Below are positions 46,206 through 58,115 of a stretch of 64,000 bases of DNA, piece by piece. Below the pieces are notes generated by a model. The model was not told where the DNA came from and did no database searches. It saw nothing but the letters and a program-made list of their open reading frames with translations. The first letter of the stretch is position 1, and each line of letters starts with the position of its first letter. The stretch spans positions 7,708,252 through 7,772,251 of the forward strand of contig CM055745.1 of the NCBI GenBank assembly GCA_029465975.1, given 5' to 3'. The stretch is from Dallia pectoralis. Its lineage: Eukaryota; Chordata; Actinopteri; Esociformes; Umbridae. Both the position numbers and the translations under genes were made by a program.

Positions 46206-47369
46206 GTTCTGGTCAATACCAGAGAGAGCTGGTTATACTGGAAGTGGACTGCTCATTTGACTACTACAAGGGGCGGGCCTCCTCGGACGAGCTTTTCAAT
46301 ACAATATATAACATGGACGTAGGCTCCTTGACAGAAGGTTCAACCAGAAAATCCCAGCGGTCACTTGTGATTCCCTGGGCTACCCGGCACAGCGTGGACA
46401 TACAAGAAGGAGCGTGACAATGTGAACCAGGCATGGATATTTGTTTCTTGGACACTGTCATCCCTTGGTGTTTCACAAAATATTTGTGTCCCTCTAAAAA
46501 GTACATTTTGTAAAAATATCAAATGCTTCTCCCATAAAACGAAATCATGCCATTCTTCCAATGTCGACTGAATCTACCACGACTAAAAGTCAACGTTCAC
46601 AGCACTCAGCTCTCCATTCAGGCGCGGGAAATGGGGCATCGGGGCGACGACAGGGTGTGAGAATTACTGAGCAGTGCTGGAACGGACCTGGTCCACTCCT
46701 TCCTTGCCAAAAGTAGACTTCTGTCAACTCCTGAATGAGCTCGGAGGACAGACGACGCATTAGCAACAGGGACACAAAAGCCCAATGATTTATTGTAGCC
46801 TTCAATAGAAATACCTGCCTGGGGGTGGTTCTCAGTCTGAGAATTAGCGAGATGAGAGTGTCAGCGCTGAGAGACACGGTGGTACGGGACACGGCCGGCT
46901 GTTATTTTAGATTTTAGACGAGTGGGAATCGGTGCCTGTGGCCAATAGTGTAAGCACCACAGGTGAAGAGTTAGAGGGGGGGATGGGAGAAAGTGAGGGA
47001 GACGGAGGCGAGGGAGAGAGAGAACGGGGGGGCAGCGCTACTGAAGTGCAATGATGGCTCTCTTGTTTTCATAAACATCTCACATGTATGGCTCACCTCA
47101 CATACTGGTGGGTTTAGCCTGTTGTTGTCATTCCTGATGTCTCACTCAGACAAAATATGGAGAGAGTGAGATAAGGCGGTAAGTAATCGTGCTACATTGT
47201 GAGCAAAAATTTCCAGACACGGCTCTTCCTGCAATTTAAAGGCACATTACTTGGTAGAAGAAACTCACCGTAATGTATGGATTTGCATTAGCACACACAC
47301 AAACAGCCTGAAAGATAAGCCTCACTTTAAAATTGTTCAAGTAGTTCTATTATATGGTTCTATAACCCA
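46206..47369. other. No recognised feature
   Basis: An open stretch at 46210-46417 (VILEVDCSFDYYKG) looked briefly coding-like but has no acceptor or donor support. Purine-rich GGGGAGA tracts lie near 46970-47035. Confidence 0.45.
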
Positions 47370-47431
47370 TGTGTCCCACAGGGCTGTGTGCTTAGCCCAC
47401 TCTTGTTCATCCTATTCAACCATGACAGGGT
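47370..47431 (+). pseudogene. LINE reverse transcriptase scrap
   Basis: Twenty codons read CVPQGCVLSPLLFILFNHD, the strongly conserved segment that lies ahead of the YADD motif in Rex/RTE- and CR1-type reverse transcriptases. Nothing recognisable flanks it, so it is an isolated relic. A short match of this kind could be coincidental, but the motif is distinctive. Confidence 0.6.
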
Positions 47432-47489
47432 GATGTTTTAGAAGATTTGACTTCTGTGTTCAGCAAATCTCTCGCCAGGATGGAGCATA

Positions 47490-47620
47490 TTCTTACCTTT
47501 CTTGGCGCTTCTTTCCTTTTTTGGCGCTTCTTACTTTTCTGGCGCTTCTTACTTTTCTTGCGCTTCATACTTTTCTTGGCGCTTCTTGCCTTTCTTGGCG
47601 CTTCTTGCTTTGGTTACTCT
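47490..47620. repeat. 19- to 20-bp repeat (TTGGCGCTTCTTAC)
   Basis: Six imperfect copies of TTTTCTTGGCGCTTCTTAC. Confidence 0.9.
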
Positions 47621-48494
47621 CCATGATTTACAGTCCCTTTGGGTCACATTGCCCAAGAGCATTTTGTGTGAATCTATTTAGTGACGTAGCATCCTAGGGT
47701 CAATTGTTGGCAGAGCTCAAAGCAAAAAGAAACAAGTACCTAAATTCATAACAAAAGTGCATTTTCACTCAGATCAGTAGAAACTCCTTATTTCGACTTT
47801 AAATTATGAATTGGCATAGTTGGACTTGAACAAGCTTTTGTGTTCCTGCCATTCTGCGTTGAGGCAATTCCTAAACCTTTGACAGCACCAAGTCCGGTTG
47901 TGCAGTCTCGAACAGAAATAACTCACGGCCGTGTCCAACTTGCTGTGTATTGTTCACCCAACCGATACCAAGCCATTACAGTCAGGGAATGATACATTTG
48001 TATGTCTGTTGCCACATGGAGTATCCACTTTTTCCCTTGTGTATTTGATTGAGGATGAGAGCACCAGGAAAAGGAAGCAGATTACCTCTGGGATTACCTC
48101 TGTTTATTTGTCAACCTTGCCAGGCATGTGGTTTATTTCTTCCTAAACAACAAATGTTGAGACAGGAGAGAGCAGAGCTTTGTCTCATAAAACCCAGCAA
48201 CAAAGAAAATGTTGCCACAATATGATGTGTTCAGCCGCATGTTTGCTAAACTGACCTGAGTTGTGTTTGGGTTTGGCTTTGAGACGATGTGGCTAATTTG
48301 TTTGTTTGCATCTGTGTCTGTAAGGGACAATTTAACCTAGTTTTGGAAAGGGGCAATTGTAATTGCTATTTACTGAAAATCTACTTTTAGAATTTCAGTT
48401 CAGATTAGATATTCTTCAGAAAGTACAGGTCCAATATGAGGAAAAAGTTTTATCAAAAGTTTTATAAAAAATGTTCATCTTAAGTAATAATATC
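47621..48494. other. No recognised feature
   Basis: Unique-looking sequence. A 71-codon open frame at 47931-48146 has no recognisable domain. Confidence 0.45.
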
Positions 48495-50360
48495 TACAAC
48501 CCCAACTCCGAACAAGTTGGCAAAGCACAGAAAAAGCAACAAAAAAATGCAAAAGACTAAATATAAATAGTTAACCCATTGGTTGTATATTGAAAAATCT
48601 GTAAATAATTTTGTTTAACTAAAAAATACACTTCAAATCTAATAACTGCAACACATTTGAAAAAAGTAAAGACAGTTGACTGTTTACCACTGTGTAACAT
48701 CACCTATTTTTTTTATAAAACGTAATAAGTGTTTGGGAACTGAACACACCCGTTGGTTAAGTTTAGCAAGCTTAATATTCACCCATTATGCATTTCTTCA
48801 GCGGCGCAACTGTACGAACCTTCTTTGCCTTACCTTGTGATTTCTAATGCGCTACTCATTCTCAATCAGAGACAGGTCAGGACTGCATGCTGATTGCTTT
48901 TTTAATTCTGCTATTTTCTCACTATTATTTATATTTAAATTATTACCTAGTTATGCGTTCTTAGTCTTTAACTTAGTTGACGCTAGCTAAATCATTGTTT
49001 CTTATTAGCCTGTTGTGCAAGTGAGCTACTAGCTAACTTTTGCTAATTTAACACTTCGCAAATCTGGCATATCTCATCTCATCTCTCGGTTGAAATCTGG
49101 CGTAATGTATTAGAAATGAAAACCACAAATAACATTCACAGTTTAATACGGTGAAACCTATGGTTAATACCATATAACATACAATCTATTACCATATAAC
49201 ATACAATCAACCCAATCAGTCTATTATCATAACTGAAAGTTCAGTTAGTATCCACGTGTCACTGGGGTAAATGAATTGCTGCCCTTGTACTTCACCCTAA
49301 TCCAAGGCGTGTTCTTGGGTTTGCTCACGTGAGGCTCGCCATCTTCTTTCCGTTTCTTCCGATTGCCAGTACTGGTATCTTGCAACTTAGCGTCCAACAG
49401 TTCAACTGTTACAGTTCTAGCTTTCGGTCATGCTTATTACATACTTTGAAAATAAACGACAATCTACCTAAGTGAGCAGAAGATAATGTAATACTTGAAA
49501 AATGAAATTAACACTTTAGGAACTTAAATAACTTTTTGTTACTTTTCTTGTTCTTGCTCACTTTCTATATTTTTCATTATTTCCCCATTACGAAAAACCG
49601 AACAGACTCTTCCGATTGGTTGACACAAATGTCAATTTCTAAAGCACTATAACATTCTGAACATGACAACCAATAGAATACATTACTAATAACTTGGATG
49701 ATTAGTTAAATCTTATTTAACCTGTTTAACTTATTAACTTTTTATCTAATATTATGAAGTTTGTGTATATATATTTTATTACTATTTATTGAATATAATA
49801 TAATAAATCTCACTATTTCAATCTGGGTTACACTAGGTGGGCCCTGGCACTGACACCCCCATACCATGACAGACGCTCGCTTTTGGACGACCTCAGGCAG
49901 ATTAGCTTGGATGGTTCTTTCCCACTATGGCCCGGGTAACACGACGGCTGTTTTGTACAAAAACAATTAAAAATGTCTGACCACAAAACACGATTCCACC
50001 GTGCTACTGTCCATTATACATGAGAACGAGCCCAGAGAATTCGACAGGCTTCTGGACAGTGTTGATGTGTGGCTTCTGCTTTGCATAGTAAAGCCTTAAC
50101 TGGCATCTGTGGATGAGGCAGCGAATGGTGTTGACTGACTAAGGTTTACCAATGTATTCATGTATATCCATTACAGAACCATGACACTTTTTCAGACATT
50201 GAAGTCTGAGGGAAATGGGATCAGGCGTATAGCAGTTTTAGGCCGTGCCCTTTATGCACTGATATTTGACCGGATTCCTTGAATCTTTTAATTGTATTTT
50301 GCACCGTAGAAGGTAAAAGTGATTGACAGTCCTGGTTGCCAAATTATTGATGGGCAAACT
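48495..50360 (-). mobile_element. Decayed Tc1-like element split by an AT-rich insertion
   Basis: The left end, TACAACCCCAACTCCGAACA, and the following text (GTTTACCACTGTGTAACATC) match a fish Tc1-type element that I recall as beginning TACAACCCCAATTCC. Antisense transposase text resumes near 49840. At about 49976-49998 the minus strand encodes WNRVLWSD, the first catalytic Asp block, followed by decay. Later parts (CTGCTTTGCATAGTAAAGCC and CATTACAGAACCATGACAC) also follow the family order. The right end was not pinned down. Roughly 0.94 kb at 48893-49832 does not belong. Confidence 0.7.
48893..49832. mobile_element. Candidate nested insertion, AT-rich, unclassified
   Basis: This block interrupts the surrounding Tc1 remnant. 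It is AT-rich, with one GC-richer patch (CTCACGTGAGGCTCGCCATC, about 49325-49345) and AATAAA signals near 49452 and 49801. It could be a solo LTR or another non-autonomous element, but no target duplication was identified. Boundaries are inferred from where Tc1-like text stops and resumes. Confidence 0.4.
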
Positions 50361-51555
50361 ACTTGACTGGCAGTGAGAAGAAAGGCATAGTAGCGTTGAA
50401 CAAGCTGGAGGGCTGGGCTCAATTATATAAAAATGCTAAGCAAATTAGCAGCAATTTAAACCATCCTCGGTAAATCTAAAATCTTTCTTGATCTATTCAT
50501 ACCTCATGAAATTTGATTGCAATTGCACTTGACCTGACCAACCAAACAATGACCAATTGGTGGAAAAATTACTAAGGTGAAAAGGAATACGAAAATGATC
50601 TGGTTGGAAAAAAGTAACAACGTAGACATTTTGCTAGGTAAAGAACCGTAATATTGGTTCCAAACCCTGTGATAGAATAGCTGAAATTTTTATATACTGT
50701 CAAGTGTTCTCAATGTGTTTTTTCTCAACTTAAAAACACATAACAACTGTGGCTTGTGTGGTTTATTGATAGTGTTTATAAATTACTTCAAATAAGTTGT
50801 CCAAATGTATTTTTATGAATGTTTTCTTGAAAATATGGAAGATCTCCAGACTTTAATGGTGAAATAAATATTTTCCAATGTACAGAATTATTATTATTTT
50901 TTAATGTTTTGTCATACTTGTTGGGTATACATTACATTTGAAATACTAAATAAAGCTCTTATTACCCGTTTGAATAATTTATTTTTCTCTTTTGTTAAAT
51001 GGTAACATATTATGTGTAATATGTAAGTTGCTTGACAACTTTGTTTGGATACTTGGTTAGTTGTAAGTAAATTGTTTGCAATCGTTTATATTATGCTTCA
51101 GTTTCACACACAGTTTGTAACATTTTAACCAAGCTCATTTATTCTAAATGTCTCAAATTATTTATTGTTGTACTCCAAAGTTAGCCTTTTACACTAAATC
51201 TATATGCCTGTAGACATCCACTCCAAATGGAATAATGACACATACAAAGTCCTATTCTCTATTCTGATTTGCTGAAACTCCACTCCCCCACTCTGGTTCA
51301 GCAGTGGAATAGGTTTGTTTGGTGACATAATATCACACATGCTCATCCACATTTGGTTTTTATTCCACACACACACACACACACACACCAGTGTCATGAA
51401 TGGTTTGAACGTTTCTTACTAAAAATGTAATTGGCATCTTGAAGGAAAAGCAAATATTGAACTAAATCCCTAAAATAAAAATATTTTCCAGTCCACTTAA
51501 AGGACCACACACACTCACACTCCGCCTGTCTTTCTCTCACTTTCTCTCACACGTA
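50361..51555. other. No recognised feature
   Basis: Very AT-rich sequence with a short (CA)n at about 51367-51388. Confidence 0.5.
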
Positions 51556-51562
51556 TATCCTC

Positions 51563-51626
<64 letters not shown>

Positions 51627-51633
51627 AGACACA

Positions 51634-51668
<35 letters not shown>
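51556..51668. repeat. (CA)n microsatellite
   Basis: About 110 bp of CACACA with a few CAGACA interruptions. Confidence 0.97.
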
Positions 51669-51671
<3 letters not shown>

Positions 51672-51775
51672 CATACAAGGACACACAAGCACACAGTGCT
51701 ACTCCAGATTTACCTTAATATCCACATCCTGAAACTCCTACCCAGGAGGCTAGGTTTACTCTCTCTCTGTGGTCC

Positions 51776-52312
51776 TTGTTTTGTAGCATGACGGAACTGT
51801 TTTTGTAGCATGAGGGCACTTGTTTTGTAACATGAGGGCACTTGTTTTGTAGCATGAGAGCATTTGTTTTGTAGCATGAGGGCACTTGTTTTGTAGCATG
51901 AGAGCATTTGTTTTGTAGCATGAGGGCACTTGTTTTGTAGCATGAGAGCATTTGTTTTGTAGCATGAGGGCACTTGTTTTGTAGCATGAGGGCACTTGTT
52001 TTGTAGCATGAGAGCATTTGTTTTGTAGCATGAGGGCACTTGTTTTGTAGCATGAGAGCATTTGTTTTGTAGCATGAGGGCACTTGTTTTGTAGCATGAG
52101 AGCATTTGTTTTGTAGCATGAGGGAATTTGTTTTGTAGCATGAGAGCATTTGTTTTGTAGCACGAGGGCACTTGTTTTGTAGCATGAGGGCACTTGTTTT
52201 GTAGCATGAGGGCACTTGTTTTGTAGCATGAGGGCACTTGTTTTGTTGCATGAGGGCACTTGTTTTGTAGCATGAGGGCACTTGTTTTGTAGCATGAGGG
52301 CACTTGTTTCTC
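51776..52312. repeat. 22-bp minisatellite, about 24 copies
   Basis: The unit is TGTTTTGTAGCATGAGGGCA plus CT, with a recurrent GAGAGCATT variant that often alternates with GAGGGCACT. The minus strand is open in all three frames, since 22 is one more than a multiple of 3 and the unit has no stop on that strand. Confidence 0.96.
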
Positions 52313-53834
52313 CATTGCACTAGGCTCTCCTCCCTTAGTTTCTAAAAACCTTACCGTAGTCAAACTTGAGATGTTTCTAGGGCAATAAAACATTTTTATA
52401 CTACAAAAACAGTCGGTTGACCATAGTATGGGCTAGGTAATCTCTGAGCCTGGTTTGCCAGGAGTTTACCAAGATCGCATCTCAATCGACCACATTTTAA
52501 TCCATTTGTTGGTCAGGTAGAGGTTAGGACCCAGGGAAGGTTGTTTCACAAGGCCAGCCAAGTGCAGGATACCAAGGGGCTGTGGAGAGGGTAACACCAG
52601 AATTAGCTTGGCCTGAGACACAGGTAAACGATACTCTCGCTCTCCATCATTATGGCTGAATTTGGCTGAGCGAGCAGAAACATACTGCTGTGAACTATCA
52701 GAGCACTCGGCAAGCCCCATGTTTTCAGTTAATTTGCAAAGCATCCCATGATAAGGGGTCAATTAAACTATTCAGAGATGAACTGTGCATCCAGTTACAG
52801 GAGGCCTGTTTGAGGTGGAAGAGAACGTTTTGTGATCTGTGAGTAAGACAATGTCATCCTAGCAAACAGAGGACGTCAATAGGACCTCCTTTAGCTACAT
52901 GCACCACGACAGATCGCCGAACTCCAGCAAACATCAGTCTCTGCATTTATCGAAACGTTATTTAAGACAGCGCTAACAAAAAATGTATTGCACATCAACA
53001 CAGTGTCAAATCAGTGATTTGTCAATGTTCAAATAAAGATGTTTTCCGTATTACGTGACGCATGTATCACTCAGAGAAACCAGGTGGAAAAAACGGACAC
53101 TGCAATGATAAGTTTCTCATTCATGTTTTTGGCTAGCAAGCCCGTTTAGAGCTAGCTAGCAGAAAGGAGATGGGACTTCTAGACTCAGTGAGCATCTACC
53201 CTGTCATTGGTAATCCCCGAACTCAGTCACCACTCGCACGCTGAACATAAAGTTGAACATTTCTCAACTCCTCAAATGTCGTTGAGAGATTTTTTTCTCT
53301 GAGCGTAGCTCCATCCACTGTAGTTGGGATTTGCTGGCTCTGGGTGAGTGCCTCTTTGTAGCTGTAGCGTGTAGATGAGGTAGTTGTACTGTACTGTAAT
53401 AAAATATACACTGCGGCCAGTACTGAATCTACTTACACATTATTAGAATCCATTCCTGGAGCCGTTCCGAGTGCAGACGTTTTATTTACACACTGCTGTG
53501 ATAACACACATGTTACAATGGCCTGGCATGAAGTATGACATATAAAATCTAATTCGAGAGGCACAGAATCCACTCTGATATGCTTGATTTCAAATAGGTA
53601 GGAGAGCCCTCATTTTTCTCATTTAACATAAGCAAACAAAGAAGACCATAACACTGACCAATCTACATGTTTTTCCTCCATGGTATCCAGTTTGTCTGGT
53701 TTCTTGTTGTGGCCAGAGACATTTTCTCACTGCTAGAATATGAAACGACAAAACAAGAACGACGTTCTTCATTGACCGAAGGCAACGGGGATCCTTGTCC
53801 TTCCCAAACGTCCTGTCATCTCCACACAAGAACT
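52313..53834. other. No recognised feature
   Basis: Unique-looking sequence with only short open frames. Confidence 0.5.
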
Positions 53835-54105
53835 GTGTAGTTCAGAGAAGCCCATCAGGTTTTACGGGCACCTGACTGACCAAAAATCATTGCTGCGTTT
53901 GGCAATCAGCTCCAGGAAGAGTGTTGGTGGTTCCACACGTATTCCAATTAATAATGATTAATAATTAATAAATCCATTTTTCAGGAGAATATTAATGCTG
54001 CAGATATCTTTTGGTAACCCCCCAGATCAGTGTCTTTACAAAATCTCTGAGCACTACAGACCTCCTGGCTGGGGTTTTGCTCTGACCTGCATCTTCAACT
54101 GTTGG
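53835..54105 (-). mobile_element. Tc1-like remnant bordering the 45-bp array
   Basis: The plus strand reads GGAAGAGTGTTGGTGGTTCC, GCTGCAGATATCTTTTGGTA, GATCAGTGTCTTTACAAAAT and TGGGGTTTTGCTCTGACCTG, the antisense of the N-terminal third of an abundant salmonid Tc1 transposase. It seems to be the same family as 23240-23760. It runs directly into the 45-bp minisatellite at CTGTTGGACCTCAATCAGAA. Confidence 0.72.
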
Positions 54106-55850
54106 ACCTCAATCAGAATCAGGTCTAACCTTTCAATATAGTACAGGTGGACTTCAATCAGAATCAGGTCTAACCTTTCAATATAGTACAGGTGGCCTTC
54201 AATCAGAATCAGGTCTAACCTTTCAATATAGTACAGGTGGCCTTCAATCAGAATCAGGTCTAACCTTTCAATATAGTACAGGTGGCCTTCAATCAGAATC
54301 AGGTCTAACCTTTCAATATAGTACAGGTGGACTTCAATCAGAATCAGGTCTAACCTTTCAATATAGTACAGGTGGACTTCAATCAGAATCAGGTCTAACC
54401 TTTCAATATAGTACAGGTGGACTTCAATCAGAATCAGGTCTAACCTTTCAATATAGTACAGGTGGCCTTCAATCAGAATCAGGTCTAACCTTTCAATATA
54501 GTACAGGTGGCCTTCAATCAGAATCAGGTCTAACCTTTCAATATAGTACAGGTGGCCTTCAATCAGAATCAGGTCTAACCTTTCAATATAGTACAGGTGG
54601 CCTTCAATCAGAATCAGGTCTAACCTTTCAATATAGTACAGGTGGCCTTCAATCAGAATAGTACAGGTGGCCTTCAATCAGAATCAGGTCTAACCTTTCA
54701 ATATAGTACAGGTGGCCTTCAATCAGAATCAGGTCTAACCTTTCAATATAGTACAGGTGGCCTTCAATCAGAATCAGGTCTAACCTTTCAATATAGTACA
54801 GGTGGCCTTCAATCAGAATCAGGTCTAACCTTTCAATATAGTACAGGTGGACTTCAATCAGAATCAGGTCTAACCTTTCAATATAGTACAGGTGGCCTTC
54901 AATCAGAATCAGGTCTAACCTTTCAATATAGTACAGGTGGCCTTCAATCAGAATCAGGTCTAACCTTTCAATATAGTACAGGTGGCCTTCAATCAGAATC
55001 AGGTCTAACCTTTCAATATAGTACAGGTGGCCTTCAATCAGAATCAGGTCTAACCTTTCAATATAGTACAGGTGGCCTTCAATCAGAATCAGGTCTAACC
55101 TTTCAATATAGTACAGGTGGCCTTCAATCAGAATCAGGTCTAACCCCAATATAGTACAGGTGGCCTTCAATCAGAATCAGGTCTAACCTTTCAATATAGT
55201 ACAGGTGGCCTTCAATCAGAATCAGGTCTAACCTTTCAATATAGTACAGGTGGACTTCAATCAGAATCAGGTCTAACCTTTCAATATAGTACAGGTGGCC
55301 TTCAATCAGAATCAGGTCTAACCTTTCAATATAGTACAGGTGGCCTTCATTCAAAATCAGGTCTAACCTTTCAAAATAGTACAGGTGGCCTTCAATCAGA
55401 ATCAGATCTAACCTTTCAATATAGTACAGGTGGCCTTCAATCAGAATCAGGTCTAACCTTTCAATATAGTACAGGTGGCCTTCAATCAGAATCAGGTCTA
55501 ACCTTTCAATATAGTACAGGTGGCCTTCAATCAGAATCAGGTCTAACCATTCAATATAGTACAGGTGGCCTTCAATCAGAATCAGGTCTAACCTTTCAAT
55601 ATAGTACAGGTGGACCTCAATCAGAATCAGATCTAACCTTTCAATATAGTACAGGTGGCCTTCAATCAGAATCAGGTCTAACCTTTCAATATAGTACAGG
55701 TGGCCTTCAATCAAAATCAGGTCTAACCTTTCAATATAGTACAGGTGGCCTTCAATCAGAATCAGGTCTAACCTTTCAATATAGTACAGGTGGCCTTCAA
55801 TCAGAATCAGGTCTAACCTTTCAATATAGTACAGGTGGCCTTCAATCAGA
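54106..55850. repeat. 45-bp minisatellite, about 39 copies
   Basis: The unit contains CTTCAATCAGAATCAGGTCT and AACCTTTCAATATAGTACAG. Variants are GGACTTC, GGCCTTC and GGACCTC. One unit is shortened near 54653 and one near 55144. Because 45 is a multiple of 3, three different repeat peptides stay open for long stretches on both strands. It lies exactly between a Tc1 remnant and a LINE 3' end. Confidence 0.96.
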
Positions 55851-56690
55851 ATCAGAGTCAGGTTAATTGGCCAAGTCTGTTTACATCACACACACAGTAT
55901 GTGTTCTGACCCACTAGTTGCAGCGTTAGAACACACATTTTAAAATGTATGCGAACATAGCAAACAGAGCAAATCATGCAGCACGAACAGTCAAGAGGTC
56001 CTGCCTATTTGGCGTATGTGCTGGGTAAATATAGATTGTATAATATGTATCTGAATAGTGCAATGGAGAAGATATGAGAGCAGATTGCAGAAAAATAAAT
56101 AGCAAAGTCCAGGTTCAAGTATCAAATTGTGCAAAAGAGCAATATCTAGTTATATATACAGGTGTGCAAAAGAAGAGCAACGTCCAGTTATAGTACAGGA
56201 TGTCCACCGTAGTCATTCGTATCAGGGCCAATAGTGTCAAGGGTGGTTAACGTGTGTGTGCTGGTGGTCTGGGGGGAGGTCTAAGGGCAGTCTATTGCTA
56301 GAGGCAAATTCCTTAGCCTTACTGTCGTCGAAAAGAAGCTGTTTTTGTGGCGGGATGTTTTGGTCTTGATAGACCCTCTGCCAGGGGGGAGAGTTCTGTA
56401 TAGTCTGTTACCCAGATGGGATGGGTCTGCCTGAAATATTGCTGCCCGCCTCAGTGACCTGGCTTTGAACAGATCCTTAAGAGATGGCAGCTTACAACCA
56501 ATGGTCCGTTCCGCAATGATACGTTGCAGTCTGTCTTTGTCCTTGACAGTAGCTGCCGCGTACCAGACAGTGATGGAGGAGGTCGGGAGCTCAATGATGG
56601 CTATGTAGGCATTTATCATCATGGACGTTGACAGTCTGTACATTTTGAGCTGCCGCAGGCAGAATAGTCTTTATTGTGCTTTCTTAGTGA
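55848..56690 (-). mobile_element. 5'-truncated LINE with ORF2 C-terminus
   Basis: On the minus strand, a frame (56643-56281) encodes the C-terminal end of a non-LTR retrotransposon ORF2: ITVWYAAATVKDKDRLQRII, CKLPSLKDLFKARSLRRAA, PSHLGNRLYRTLPPGRG and KTKTSRHKNSFFSTTVRLRN. Such a tail is typical of Rex1/CR1/L2-group elements in fish; I cannot say which clade. It is followed by about 430 bp of 3' untranslated region ending ACCTGACTCTGATTCTGATT at the array boundary. Reverse transcriptase and endonuclease domains are missing. The same 3' end occurs at 20393 and 57994. Confidence 0.82.
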
Positions 56691-57993
56691 GAGGGGAGAT
56701 TTTCAAGCTGTAGAACCTCAATCTTAAGGTAACCAATCGATTTTACTCATCATAGCAACAGAGCAAAGTACTTATATAAATGTGATATTTACTTATTTAT
56801 ACATTTGAATATTATCAGAATGCACCGAATGCCAAAGTCTATCACTTTAGTGGGGGCAAAAGGATTGCGTTAATTTTGTCTGTTGTCCAAACGCACTATG
56901 CATGTAGCATTTTTTTCTTTTCTAATTGAAGTGCTTAAATCAATACAGTTTTTTATATGAACAATTGTTGCAAAGACCTTTGAAACAAAAATGTAGAAAT
57001 TCATGTTTTTACAATTTTGTAAAAAATTACCACACATGTGTGGTTTGGGAATAATCAAATAAATTATTACAGGTTATTTTTCCTAAAACTATGAACTGCT
57101 ATCCTACTGAAATATAAACATTTGTTCGATACTAAAACAAATTGGCTATGTTAGGTACTGTTGGTGACAAGTGACAGAGCTGCCTTGTGAAGCATCTTCC
57201 AACCCATGTTTGACTGATTCACTGTATGTGATCAAAGCATTCACCAGACAATTCCATAACACTTTATAAGCACTTTAAATTGATGAGCCCCGTTAATGCT
57301 GTGTTTAATCTTCACAATGTGTTTTGATCTGAAATGATTTATAGAACACGAAAACACTCAGATCCTACTGGTCCCAGAAGCTGATGCGTTGGAAGAGAGC
57401 TGAGACACATCTGGGTTAAACAGCATCTGGAACATTAGTAATTTGCTTTGCTATTAATGTTGAAACATGGTTTTGTAGAAGTTGAATATACAGTATATCT
57501 GCAGTTTTCTATGTCAATGTGTTTTCATAGCTAACGGTCGGCATCAACTGTCCTGTAGCCAGCTAGAAGTGGAGTGAATGCGTAAACTGTGTTTAATATT
57601 TATTTCATTGTTTATTCATTATTAGCTGAGCTGATATTTAAAACTTTTTAGAGCATTAAAGCAATTGCCCATCTGTGAAAATATTGACCTTAACTAACTT
57701 ATATAAGTAACCATTTTAATTATTTTAGCTGGGTAACATAAGAACTCATTAGTTAGCTTACATTAGAAATAGATTTAGGAGCCACACCCTGGGTGAGATG
57801 CTGACAAAATTTACAGAATCACAGGAGAATTTCTCATTTTCTGACACAAAAACATTTGAAATTTAATCTCAATAATTTGTTGTGTTTGGGGGAGTTTTTG
57901 TATCCAACGTGTCTTTACCATTGTAAACAAATCTGTGGTAAACAAATTTCACCACAATCTCACCAAATCTCACCACAAACAAGTACAATTATC
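56691..57993. other. No recognised feature
   Basis: AT-rich sequence without supported genes. Confidence 0.5.
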
Positions 57994-58115
57994 ATCAGAA
58001 TCAGGTTTATTCGCCAAGTCTGTTTACGCACACAAGGATTTTTCCCTGACCGCCAGCTGTAGCATTTACAACGCACCTTTTATGAAGTACGCAAACAGCA
58101 TTAGCATGGTAAATT
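57994..58115 (-). mobile_element. LINE 3' end fragment, third copy
   Basis: The plus strand reads ATCAGAATCAGGTTTATTCG, CCAAGTCTGTTTACGCACAC and AAGGATTTTTCCCTGAC, matching the 3' ends at 20393 and 55848. Only about 120 bp remains. Confidence 0.72.

Noticed and set aside
46210..46417. Possible exon with VILEVDCSFDYYKGRASSDE
   Set aside because: It is preceded by a GT microsatellite with no proper pyrimidine tract, has no convincing donor, and no homolog was recognised.
51710..52393. A 227-codon frame with CYKTSALMLQNK repeats
   Set aside because: 22-bp minisatellite artefact open in all three minus frames.
54054..55714. Long LYYIERLDLILIEGH or STGGLQSESGLTFQY repeat frames
   Set aside because: 45-bp minisatellite artefact on both strands.
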